Below, in pieces: positions 47,401 through 57,976 of a stretch of 64,000 nt of DNA. Within the stretch, counting starts at the first letter, position 1; each line of letters begins with the position of its first letter. Under the pieces are notes generated by a model that was not told the DNA's origin, made no database searches, and worked only from the letters and a program-made list of their open reading frames with translations. Both the position numbers and the translations under genes were made by a program. The stretch is from Isoetes taiwanensis (Eukaryota; Streptophyta; Lycopodiopsida; Isoetales; Isoetaceae), in NCBI GenBank assembly GCA_021234155.1, contig JAJEKV010000032.1:12220099-12284098 (forward strand). The letters are read 5' to 3'.

Positions 47401-48330
47401 CGGGGATGTATATTAGTGTTATCGAAGCGTCTGTTTCATAAAAAGTCCACAATTCAAGGTATAGTCCATATTTAATGAAACTATGCTTATAAGGTCTACA
47501 AAATAAAAATTCCAGTTTAGTAAAATTTTTCCCATTATAATGAAATTGTGCTTATTAGGGTTTCCATGTTATGCTATGTGGCTCCAATAGGGTGCGTCCA
47601 TGTGGTGGGTTGCCAACAGGATGGAGCCATGTGGAAATAGTTCCACACCTAAGCTTGGCTAAGTTATGTATAATGACCTAGCCATGTTCCCTTCTCCACA
47701 CTAAGGTATACAAGGCTACTAAGGTAGACTTTTATGGTGATGTAGCCTAAAATATAAATGTTTATATTGTATACTTTAAGAGAATGTCACAGTTACACAA
47801 GCCCCACTTTATAGGTATGAGTCGGTAAAGAGAAATGTTTGCGGCGACCTTGTCCGCCGTGATAAATTTCTTATAATCATTGTTATAACTTTCCTTGATA
47901 CAAAGGAGCAACAAAGACATAAACACACATGAATATGTTCAAAACCCAACAAAAAAAAGGTACATTGTTCCTTTTAAATATGACGAACTATGTTGATGCT
48001 TTAACTTCGTACCTAGAATAAGAAAAAATAATTAAAAAACAAAAAATAAACAAACAAATTGAACCCTACTTGGTGATTTTCTGAAGTTCGTACAGATCTT
48101 AGTGTTAGCTTGTAGGATAATCCATCCATTTTCTCTTAAGTTTAGCTAAGCGATGTTCTGATTGAGTTGTCTGGAGGTGGAGGTTTGGCTATTCAACCTA
48201 GAAGCTCATTTGGCCGGAAAAAACATTAGGCTAAAATTTTATTTTCTTGGCATTTTTTCCCATTTAGTTTAGGCTAACCTTAGTCATTATTTTATTTCTT
48301 CCCTAATATAATTGGTGTATCAAAAGCAAC
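44451..48330. other. No recognisable gene
   Basis: About 3.9 kb without identifiable coding motifs. Frames at 44,774-44,559 and 45,348-45,121 (minus) and 47,191-47,475 (plus) are short and unrecognised. At 47,490-47,560 the segment ATAATGAAATTGTGCTT also occurs at about 55,143. The last part is probably the internal region of the minus-oriented element whose LTR starts at 48,522. Confidence 0.35.
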
Positions 48331-49650
48331 CTCCCCCAGTCTATAACTTAGCCTACCTATTTATACTAACTGCTAAATGAGAAAAACAATTTTCTTCCCG
48401 TATCGAGGCTAAAGGTTGGAATTCTCATTCCATTTCTTGTCTAGGCCAGTTAATCTACCTATTTAGGGTGATGGCTAGTGCTAGATTTTGGTCAACCTAG
48501 AACATCATTCTGATACCATTTTGACGTTTCCCATAAAGTATATGATGCCCATGGCCTACTCTGAGGAAATCCCTATCCAACAACGCCAGAACATAGGCCC
48601 TCCATACATCCCACATCTTGGGATGCAGTGGGAAGGGAACCCCTGCGTGATGTTTTATGTGCCCATCTCCTATAGGCTCCTATAGCGATTGAAAGCAAAA
48701 TGCAAGCGTCGACGCTGACCATAGATTACAATCTGACCCGGCTACCTCAGAGAATTGGTGCCATCCATCCAACAATAGATCCATCATAGATATCAATACA
48801 TCATTATCATCCCGTGACCCTGGTATGGAGGAAGGAGTAGACTAATGGAAATTCTCAAGATAGAAGCGGATCGAGATATATATACCAATGGTAGGCAGCA
48901 GTAGAAAATGAGAAATACGGTTGACCCATCCGGCCCCTCCACAGTACACATACTATCGCGGATGGGCTAAATGGGGCTGCATGCATTGACTATAACTTTG
49001 TTGGAGGCAGTAACCTCTTGGTCTCACCAATGAGGCTACTCCGGGTTGTATCTGTCCAATGAGGTAGGGTGGGAAGGTTTGCATCTCCCTCCCCAATCCC
49101 ACAATGGTTAGATGGAAGCGGCTAGAGGATGCGTGGCGACACCGTCCTTACGGACTGAACCAGACAGAGCCGAGGGCCAACACACCCAGCTTCTAAGAGG
49201 GGTCAAGAACTAAGCACCATGGAAGCCAGGGAAGTGTGGGACTCATACCGAGACCCTCTGAATTGACCCGACTATAGAAATGGCTCCCTCTAAATCCCTA
49301 GTAGGCTGGCTCAACAAGAACTCCTCATCTTGCCAGCAGTCCCATTATGTGAGGGTGTTGGTCATTCCATAGCCTCCATAGCTTTGATGGGCTCCAGCGG
49401 ACTGTGCCGCATATAATAGGAACTAAAGGGTCTAAACTAGAAGCATCATCCAAACAAGGTTACTAGGTCTCTACCCCCTTCCCTAATACAAGAGGAGGAG
49501 AAACATGATGTATGTGTATCCACATAGCGACGTAATAAATGAGAATAACATCTAATCCTAATGACATGCATCTAAGTTACAGTTAGGATTCATTAATTAG
49601 GGTTCAAGATCCAAACAGAGGGTTCTAGGAGGACTCTACTACTGCGCTCT
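48330..49650 (-). repeat. Element-A-family LTR with primer site, left arm of inverted pair
   Basis: The LTR's internal edge is TGACGTTTCCC at 48,522, with the initiator-Met primer site just left of it. The whole stretch, including about 190 bp of internal sequence left of the LTR (for example TAGTGCTAGATTTTGGTCAA), is inverted relative to 55,440-56,712. It also shares CTACTCCGGGTTGTATCT-type blocks with the 5.9-6.0 kb LTR region. The outer edge near 49,650 is approximate. Confidence 0.82.
48508..48518 (-). promoter_or_regulatory. Initiator-Met primer-binding site (minus strand)
   Basis: The minus strand reads TGGTATCAGAA, 3 bases from the LTR terminus TGACG at 48,522. Internal element sequence should therefore extend to the left. 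Confidence 0.8.
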
Positions 49651-50094
49651 CTATGAGCTGGATCTTTGATTGTTAGTGTCAATTTCCCTCCCCTCTCACC
49701 CTTTTCTCTTTTGAGATCGTTGAGTGGTTGTTTTTATTTAGTTAGTGTTGCTTGCATAGGGGGGATCGATGTGCATGTGGTTGCTCAACCCTCTTTGTTC
49801 TGACATTTGTTGTCCTTTGTGATGGGTTTTAGGTATGAATTGTATGGACTTGGATTCGTCATCTCCTCTCACGCCATTTGCTCTTTCAGTAGCAGTATTC
49901 TTGACTCCCGAGTAGCACCTTTGGGGTTCTCTCTTTTCCTGTGGGGTTTTCCCTCGAATTTTTTCTCTTTGGTCGTGCTTCTACTCTCTCTCTCTCCTGA
50001 GATAGCACTTGTCGATTATGGGTAGTCTCCTAGGGATTCTTCTATTGGATGTGTCTATTTTCTCTTCTTGGTGTAGATTTATGGCTTCTTCTTC

Positions 50095-50470
50095 TTTTTT
50101 TTTTTTTTGCTGGGCGGGGTTTTCATTAATTATAGAAAAGGTACAAGCATGTGGTAAGCCCAGCCTTTATAAGGAGGCTACTCATAATAAAACATCATGA
50201 GATAAAAACAAATTAGAGTTGATCATTGAGTAAGCACATAGCAATGTGCATATATTTAGTAGTTGATTAATGTGTGTTGTCTTTGCAAAGGATCCCATAG
50301 CAGGTGGGGATCTTTCTTGAAGTCTGGCGACATTTGTGTGAGCGTGTCCTCAGACAGGTTCTGCCAAAATAGTTTAGATCTGATGGGTGCTAGAGAAATA
50401 TATGCAGATCTATTTAGAGCCGGGGTTGTGAAGTCACCGGAGTCAATGATTAGGAAGGCGAGGTGATTTA
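50095..50470 (-). mobile_element. LINE-type 3' end (5'-truncated), minus strand
   Basis: A T-run at 50,095-50,108 is followed by GCTGGGCGGGGTTTTCATTA and ATTATAGAAAAGGTACAAGC, the reverse complement of a plant LINE 3' end (coding end, then AATGAAAACC..., then poly(A)). It resembles the 26,676 sequence in layout (G-rich, TTTTCATTAATTAT). No ORF2 motif is retained, so it is a short 5'-truncated copy. Confidence 0.6.
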
Positions 50471-52735
50471 TTTGAAGCTGAGAAGACTTAGGAATTCAAA
50501 ATAGGCGAATTGAGGCACGAATTATAAGAATGTTACCATTTCAGTTTAGCTCAATAATCAATGGCTATGCAGTTGGTAGTGGACATCAAATGATTAGAGT
50601 TACCATGTATACATCTGCCCAGGACCCACAATTGATAATAGCATTCCACAAGGTACTTTCGAGTACATTCATCATCATTCTGCTATGCATTCCAGACACC
50701 ATAATTGCACCATTAAGTGGGTGTAAATGCTTCCTCACAACTGAAATTCTATGGTCCAGTCCTAATGTGTTATTTCCTCCTTCGGGGGATGTGATTATAT
50801 CTATGTCTGTGATGCCTAAGCGGGCTTTGTCCGCATATCATCGATTGTATCTTGAATGTCATGTAAGTAGCCTTTGTCACAGGAACAACATGTATTAGCG
50901 AATCTTGAGATGCTAAATGTCTACTGCTAAGATTCCATATTATAATCTACGGAAAAACATTGAATTAATGGAGTAGGTAATTCACTTCTGACAATTTAGT
51001 TTAAAATATTTTACTTGCTTAAGACTTGCCTATGATTAGCCATTTTATTGTCCACAGAGTCCTGGAATCTTTATGCAAGTCTTTTGAGTTAACTTGTGGC
51101 AACCATTTCTATGTCATAAGATAGCAGATTTAATCCAATATGTGGGGAATTGACTTGCCTCCATCGCAGGCCACCTATTTCTGTTTTAGCCCACCGTTTC
51201 CACAAAGGCAATGTAACGCAAAAAAATTTTTTAGAGGATCATCATTCATAACTTTACAGAGTCTTTCTACTCTTCGGCATTGTAGCTTTTCGGCTCTCGT
51301 TAGATATTTTTTCCTATTGACATTTCTAATTTTCTCATGTCTGCCTCAACTTGGCTGTGCGCCATCAAAATCTTATTCGATCTTCCATTTGATATTTTTC
51401 TTCTTCAAGTCGACTTCATGATAATTAGAGTTGCTTGAACTCAACGCTAGCCGGGTTAAATGATTTTCCTTGTTTGCAGTTTAAAATGATAATTCGAGAT
51501 GATGGTTTTAGGCATATGATTTGGTGCGTGTTGCGAGAGTCGTTGGATTTCTTTGAGTTGACACTCTTCGGCGGACTATCATGGAAATAGGTCATCTCCG
51601 CGTGACTTTCCATGATGCGCTGCTCTTGAGTTTATTAGGGTTTCCTCAAAAAGAGCTTGAAGAGTGGGGTTTATCTCGATGGTAGTTTCCAGCCGTAGGC
51701 GATTTACCTTCCTTCAAATTCACCAGGCCCTTATGGTTACTTGTTGATACTCCATTCATGTGACCTCAATGATTGTCTAATTTGAGGCATTTGATTTTGA
51801 CACATTTATTTGGAGTTCATTTTACTGTTTCCCTGGGTGTGTATTCGACAGTCCAAGCTCATCAATAGAACACCACTTCACTTTAGAAAGGATGTTGATG
51901 TTTTGTGCAATAGGACCTTTCCCAAGAATGTAGAGAAATATCCCTGGAGGCAGTTGCATAGCTAAAGAAGGGAGGAAGACATCAAATCAAGAATTGACAG
52001 ATTCGTCCCTAAATTTTGCAATTGAAGGAGGAAAAGATGAAGCGCTTATAACATCAAAGGCATGTGGAGGTGAAAGCATGATTGCGTCCTCCAAAAATTC
52101 CTACAGCCAAATCATTGGTGAAATTCTCGGCATATAAGACACAATTCGGCACTCTGGACTAGAAAAAAACGGAACACCGACAGCTTCTTCTTCTTTTAGT
52201 CCGACTTCTTCTACTTTCTTTCCGCTACATAAAGCGCTGCCTTCATGTTTCACTTTATTTCCATATGTGTAATGCCCGTGCATCTAGCTGTATCACTTAC
52301 GCCACATGCATTTCTATCGTCTGAGGCTTCCAGTTAATATAGACAATAGCCATTTCTAGTTTACGCCGCCGTGAGTCCACACATCCCTTTCTCCTTTTCT
52401 TTGTTTTTACAGATATTTTCCAATGGTTTCGAGAGAAAAAAACCCCATAAAAAACTATTTTTAATTAAAAGTTTTTCCTTCCAATCAAAATTCTCTAAAA
52501 AGCAATTATTTCGAATGTAATCATACATACATTTTGGTAAGCATAGCACCATAATATCAAATACTCTTCATCCTCAACATATTCTGAATGTGCATCAGTA
52601 TCATAGAATAGTTTCCCATCTCCCAACCTCTACTCCAAGATGACTTGTCTTTTGCGCATCTTGTATGTCTGTACACTTTAAATGCATGTATAGTACCCTC
52701 TTTGCTTCCCAAATGTATGGCTCCGCGAGCCAGAA
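50471..52735. other. No recognisable gene
   Basis: A plus-strand frame at 50,530-50,898 (122 codons, MLPFQFSSIINGYAVGSGHQ) has no known motif. The remainder is AT-rich without coding signals. Confidence 0.35.
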
Positions 52736-52739
52736 GTAT

Positions 52740-53330
52740 ACACCTTTAGCCCCATTTGGGGAGTCCTGCCACCTACTCCCACGGCAACCCAACCGAAATG
52801 GGGGTATATTTGCCCGCCGACACCCCCAAATGGGCCATTTGGGGTATACAAAGGAAGCTCCATGGAAGTCTTGAGGGGCAGACATCTTGAGTGTCACCTC
52901 CATTTTAGGTGGTGCGGAAGTGGAGTATACCCCAAATGGGGAGTGCTAATTCCCAGTGAGTATACCCAGGTTGGTGGGTGCCATTGGGTAGCCCCACTCA
53001 AAAATAAAATAAAAAAAATGGCTGACCAAAATAACACAGTAACACCCAGAGATGCCGTGGCCCAAGGGATCTCCCCACCCCCTGCAAGCACCCCAAATGG
53101 GCCCATGCACCAGACCGTTTGAGGAATCCAAATGCTTTTAAATGGCTCCATGAAGCCATTTGGAGTGCTCTACTCTGGCAACCCCAAATTAGGCCATTTG
53201 GGATCACGCCTCCACAGCACCCCAGATAGTGGCATTTTTGTGGTGCCGCCCTTTGATACCCCCAAATGGTGCCATAGAGCCATTGAGATAAACCCAAATT
53301 AGCTCCTTTGTGGTGGTGGTGGTGGTGGAA
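52740..53330. repeat. Degenerate repeats with CCCCAAATGG/CCATTTGGGG palindrome
   Basis: At least eight occurrences, including CCCCATTTGGGG (52,751), CCCCCAAATGGGCCATTTGG (52,827), CCCCAAATGGGG (52,931), CCCCAAATGGGCCCATG (53,092) and CCCCAAATTAGGCCATTTGG (53,183). The block ACATCTTGAGTG (52,885) is the same as in minisatellite 1 at 40.5 kb. A (GGT)n run is at 53,311-53,328. Confidence 0.75.
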
Positions 53331-54149
53331 TTGAAGGTACATATGATGAATGGCTCTAACAAAGGCGATGCATATAGAAGACTTACACAGGTATGATGGT
53401 CACCCATTTTGGGTGGAAAAAACTATGTGACTAGAGTATATAGATTTTTGTAAGAATGTAAGTGACCTCAAAGAGAGCCTTAAAAGACCACATTTTAAGC
53501 GATAGTAATACACGAAAAATGGTACTTAGAAGCAGCCCTGGTACGTCGGTGGGGAGCAGTGAGATACGCATCCATGCTGAAGGGATCCTAATGGCCCTAA
53601 AGAAATGATGTCGGTGACAACAACAAGTTTGGGTTCAGATTTTTGGATTTCAAATTTGGTGGTGGAGGGTTTCAAAAGATTTGAGTGGGCATTTTTAGGT
53701 TCGCCCCAGCCTTCCCGCGAACTTCTCGCCATACCCGCCGTAATTACCACCTACATCCTTTGCTTCTAGCCGCTGCATTGCGCGAACCGACAGGCCTGGC
53801 GCTGGGTGATTGGACCTAAGCGCCAAGAAGCTCCGATTACTCGCTGGATGGCCTAAGCCCGCCCATCAGATGCAGCTGCTGCGGTATCCAGCGCCGGCTT
53901 ATTTGCCGGTGCAGCACGCTAGATGGCCCGTGGACCTAGTGCGATTGCGGTACTTTCTTTAGCTAGATGGCCCATACAATTGTTCGATTGGAAGCGCCGG
54001 TGCTTATCATGCTGACTTCATCCTCTAGACACTAAATATAGCCGGGAATCCTTAAAGGCAAGTCTCAAGGCAAAGGTGGAGTCTTCTTTTTTACTTGATT
54101 TTTTAGTTTTTCCTAGTCGGAGGCCTTTGAGTTTCTTGAATATGTTTTG

Positions 54150-54740
54150 CTTGATGCATATTAGCAGGGATGCAAATGGTGCATCCTTAGCATGAATCTG
54201 CTACTAAAGGCATGTTGAGGAACATTTGCATTTACCACCATTTAATTACGGTATCAAATTAAAATTTATGGGGATCACCTCATCATGGTTTGGAAATGGC
54301 ACCGGGGATGCAAATGACCTTAAGCCATTTAAGCCCTCGGGATCATTCATAAGCATGCCACTAAGGATGCCAATTGCAACCTCGGCATGGTTGGAAATGT
54401 ACGCAGAGTGCAAATGGAAAATGGCGGTGCGCCATTTGCACCATAACATAAAAAGCTGTTTTTTGGTGCCGGATTAAAATGAAGCCATTGCCACTCAGGT
54501 CTGTTTAGTATGGCGAAGTTGCGGTATGTAGCATGCTTAAGAATGGCACCTTGAGGGGTGCCATTTCGCCAGGGAAAATTTTTGGAGTCTTTGGGGGTGC
54601 AAATGGCTTAAAATGTTGCATCTCAGTGCATTTCCATTTATCTTGAAGGATCTAAATCATCATAGCCCATTGCATTAACGTACAAAAAACATGTTGAGGA
54701 CCATTCACCCGGTGACGTACATTTGGTCTGCTATATGAGC
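54150..54740. repeat. Degenerate repeats with GCAAATGG/CCATTTGC motif
   Basis: Interspersed GATGCAAATGGTGCATCC, GCCATTTGCACC, GGTGCAAATGGC and related words plus ATGTTGAGGA and CTTGAGGGGTGCC. It looks like an older derivative of the 52.7-53.3 kb repeats. Confidence 0.55.
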
Positions 54741-54998
54741 ATTGCGTTCGGTATGCAGGGCTTTCTTGGCTGGAGTGCGTAGTGAAGCATTTACCAAGAG
54801 GATTTTAATTAAAGTTCAAATGCTGACACAACTTTGTGAGGCCATTTAATCGGTGATTTGACCTTCTTATGAATCAATGGCGAAAAGCATGATCCACCAC
54901 TAATATGGTAGTGATTCAATTCAACCAACAAATTTATTAATTTAGCTTCCTGCGACAAATTTTCTTGATGGTACGTAAGTTGTCAATTTCAGAAGTTA

Positions 54999-55165
54999 TT
55001 TTTTTTTTTTTGCCCGATGTAGTAATCCGTTGAGACAGTATAGCCAATGAAAAATGCTAGGTAAAGCCACATTATCATTATAAAACACCTTAAAAATGTC
55101 TTAAAAACAATTTCATTCCCAGTTGGAATCACGAAATTTCTCATTTTAATGAAATTGTGCTTTAA
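54999..55165. repeat. T-run with AT-rich sequence, possible short retroposon
   Basis: A 13-base T-run (54,999-55,011) followed by GCCCGATGTAGTAATCCGTT and AT-rich sequence ending ATGAAATTGTGCTTTAATCT. The last words recur at 47,538. Weak evidence for a retroposed fragment. Confidence 0.3.
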
Positions 55166-55439
55166 TCTAGTAATGGCCAAACCCTAACCGTAGGCCATTT
55201 TTACGGCTCCTGATCTTGGAACCACGATTGGGTGCTTGAAACTTCCGTTTTGAATCGTTGCCTTAACACATCATAGACTCGGCGTGAGGGGGCATGTAGA
55301 AATGGGGGTAGGGAGCTATTTCAAATGCAGAGCCATGGAAACACCAGGAGTAGGTGGACGTCTCGAATTAGGTATTTGGAGTCGTTTCCTTCGTAGATCA
55401 TTTGGAAGTTAGAATTCCAGATGAGTTAGTATCTCGTAC

Positions 55440-56712
55440 CTCTAGTAGAATCCTCCTAGAACCGTCAGTTTGGATCTTGAACCCTAATCAATGAATCCTA
55501 ACTGTAAGTTAGATACATGTGATTATGATTAGATGTTATTCTCATTTATTATCATGTTATGTGGATCTATGATGGTTGATCATGTTTGCTCCTCTTGTAT
55601 TGGGATGGGGGTAGAGACCTAGTAACCTTGTTTAGATGATGCTTCTAGTTTAGACCCTTTAGTTCCTATTATATACTTAATGTCAATGCGGGTTAGTGGC
55701 TTAAAGATAAGTCACTTTCTTTGGCCATTGCTAGAGTTAAGGAGGAAGCGAGCTGAGCTTATAGCCGGTCCACTTGAGGAGATGCAGTATGGAATTACCA
55801 TTTGCCGCTTCACAGATTACAGATGGAAATTAGCCAGCCTTGACCCTCCAGGAGTTGCAGGTATTAACAGCTCTTGTTCACAAGGAGTTGGTCGAATTAA
55901 GGTAATGCATCCCATGATCCTCTATTTGCGTATTGAGCCATTGTCATGCAAGGAGGGAGATGCAGCCCTTCCTACCCCACACCATTGGATCGAGGGAGGC
56001 CACAAATCGAGATTACCCTCATTGTGTGAGACCAAGAGGAGTTCGTCTCCGGTAGTTATAGATCAGCCAGGCACGATTTGTATGCATAGTAATATGCAGA
56101 GAGTGAGGATGGAGATAGTCAACCCTAGCCATTGTCTACTTGACTGATCATTATTTATATCTCGATCTGCTCTATCTTGAGATCCAGCCATCAGTCTACC
56201 TTCCCCCACGAGTCTGAGCTCATGTGATGATAATGATGTATTGATATAAATGATGGATCTATTGTTGGATGGATGGCACTACCCTTCGAGGTAGCTGGTT
56301 GTATTGTAATGTATTATCGATCGCGGCGTTGTATTTATGCTTCATTATAAAGCCTATAGAGGAGATGGACACATAAAATTAAGTGTCTCCCTTCCGTGCC
56401 ACGAAAAGCATCCAAAGGAAATGAGGACCGGGCGCCTATGCGGTCGATGACACTAGATAGAGTTTCCGTGAGGGTATCTGGTGGGGCATCATTATATGCT
56501 TTATGGGAAGCGTCAAAATGGTATCAGAATGATGTTCTAGATTGACCAAAATCTAGCACTGACCATAACCCTAAATAGGTAGATTAACTGGCCTAATTAA
56601 AGAATAGAATGAGAATTCTAATCTTTAACTTTGATACGGGGAGAAAATTGTTTTTCCCCTTTAGCAGGATAGTATTAATAGGCTAAGTTATAAACCGCAG
56701 GGGGGGGGGGAA
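55440..56712 (+). repeat. Element-A-family LTR with primer site, right arm of inverted pair
   Basis: The LTR ends at 56,515 (GGGAAGCGTCA), followed by the primer site at 56,519 and about 180 bp of internal sequence, all reverse complementary to 48,330-49,650. Shared words include GTAGAGACCTAGTAACCTTG, GATGATAATGATGTATTGAT, GGATGGATGGCAC and TAGTGCTGACC/GGTTATGGTCAG. The plus-strand frame at 55,680-56,147 lies wholly inside the LTR and is not a gene. The upstream edge may extend toward 55,0xx. Confidence 0.82.
56519..56529 (+). promoter_or_regulatory. Initiator-Met primer-binding site (plus strand)
   Basis: TGGTATCAGAA, three bases after the LTR end CGTCA. Points rightward, away from the 48.5 kb partner. 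A G-run at 56,701-56,710 ends the recognisable homology. Confidence 0.85.
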
Positions 56713-57219
56713 TGGTAATGAGTCAAATGAACATTCTAGTATATTTTGAGTAGAAATTATACATTGGCACCAAGATTCCATATAGAAAGGTCGAAGAATT
56801 ATTTGAATCCAAGACCCCAGTGAAATATGGTGTAAATTCATAATTAGCCACCCAAGAACCATTGAAAATCAATAAAATTCATAAACTAAAGGAGGAGGAG
56901 GGAGGGGGGGCACCATTAATAAGGGTGGCTCATTGAAAACAATAATAATGACCAAGGAATATTCTCTCAAGTGTGTCAGCATCTTGCCCTCTCTCTTTTT
57001 TCTGTGGAAATGGCAGTTGTGGAAATGGCAGCTGCATGACCTTGGACCAAAACATCTGCACAATTTCTCTGCATTTATTCAAGCTTCTTTATACAATCAA
57101 CAATCAGCTTAGCAATCACAGAACCTTTGCATTGATAAAGCCTTGCAATTTGCGACTTTGACTGCAACCAGAAACCACTCCGTTTCTGCACACTTCATCC
57201 GCATCTATCGACAAGCCAC

Positions 57220-57450
57220 GGCCCAATAACAGTGTGGCCGCACTACAAACTTGAAAGGCTACAGATTTCTATGGCATGAGTCCAGCAAGCACAAAAAATT
57301 TTCCACGGCCCGTTACGTCACAGCGTGGCTAGCAAACGGAGCATTTGGCCCAAACAACATCAACTTTAAGACTTTGGTTTGCATCAACACTAGCCCACGG
57401 CCATCACAGCATGGCTTCGAAGTGTTCAGACCTTCACAGCATAGGGGGCA
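57220..57450. repeat. Three imperfect copies with CACGGCCC...CACAGCGTGGC
   Basis: CCACGGCCC...AGTGTGGCC (57,221), CCACGGCCC...CACAGCGTGGC (57,303) and CCACGGCC...CACAGCATGGC (57,396), about 82-93 bp apart. Each half-pair is an imperfect inverted repeat. Confidence 0.45.
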
Positions 57451-57721
57451 TGGGGCCTACCCAACAACATTCCAATAGAATTAGAATAAATCAAATAGTA
57501 AATTGAACAATAAATCAATATTCAATGGGCTATCGAATCAATGTTCCAGATACGCGCTAAAATTGCTAAATTTTCCAAGGCTGACGACCATGGCCATATT
57601 ATCTGAGCAGCAGTTAGGACTATAGGAATGATTAACAACTAGGAAACAACACACTTGTGATAACACGGGGTGCAAAATGTATATTGGTACGACTTTAAAG
57701 TAAGCTCCTCATATGATTTGA

Positions 57722-57976
57722 AGGCTATATTTGATAGAACATACTAATCCGTATACCTGGGTGTGTTATGTGCTCACATTAATTTTGGTGACACTTCTAA
57801 TCATCAGACCCATGATTTTTCAAGTTATCTTAAAATGAGGCATGCAACGATCAAGCAGGGTTGTATTTGATATGACATACTAATGCATATATCTAGGGTG
57901 TGCCATGTGCTCACATTAATTTTGGTGATACTTCTAATAGTTAGATCCATGATTTATCAATTTATCTTAAAATGGA
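57722..57976. repeat. Tandem duplication, about 136-bp unit
   Basis: Two copies of TATTTGATA...ACATACTAAT, GTATACCTGGGTGTG / ATATCTAGGGTGTG, TGTGCTCACATTAATTTTGG, TGATACTTCTAAT and TTATCTTAAAATG, differing at about one base in eight. Confidence 0.88.

Noticed and set aside
47590-47635. TGTGGTGGGTTGCCAACAGG as an LTR start resembling 7104 reversed
   Set aside because: Orientation conflicts with the minus-oriented LTR at 48,522 and no further alignment could be followed.
52665-53407. Several overlapping frames of 60-114 codons on both strands
   Set aside because: Gly/Pro/Trp-rich peptides produced by the CCCCAAATGG palindromic repeats in all frames; no motif.
55680-56147. 155-codon plus-strand frame
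   Set aside because: It lies wholly inside the right-arm LTR, has no domain, and the inverted partner LTR does not preserve the frame.
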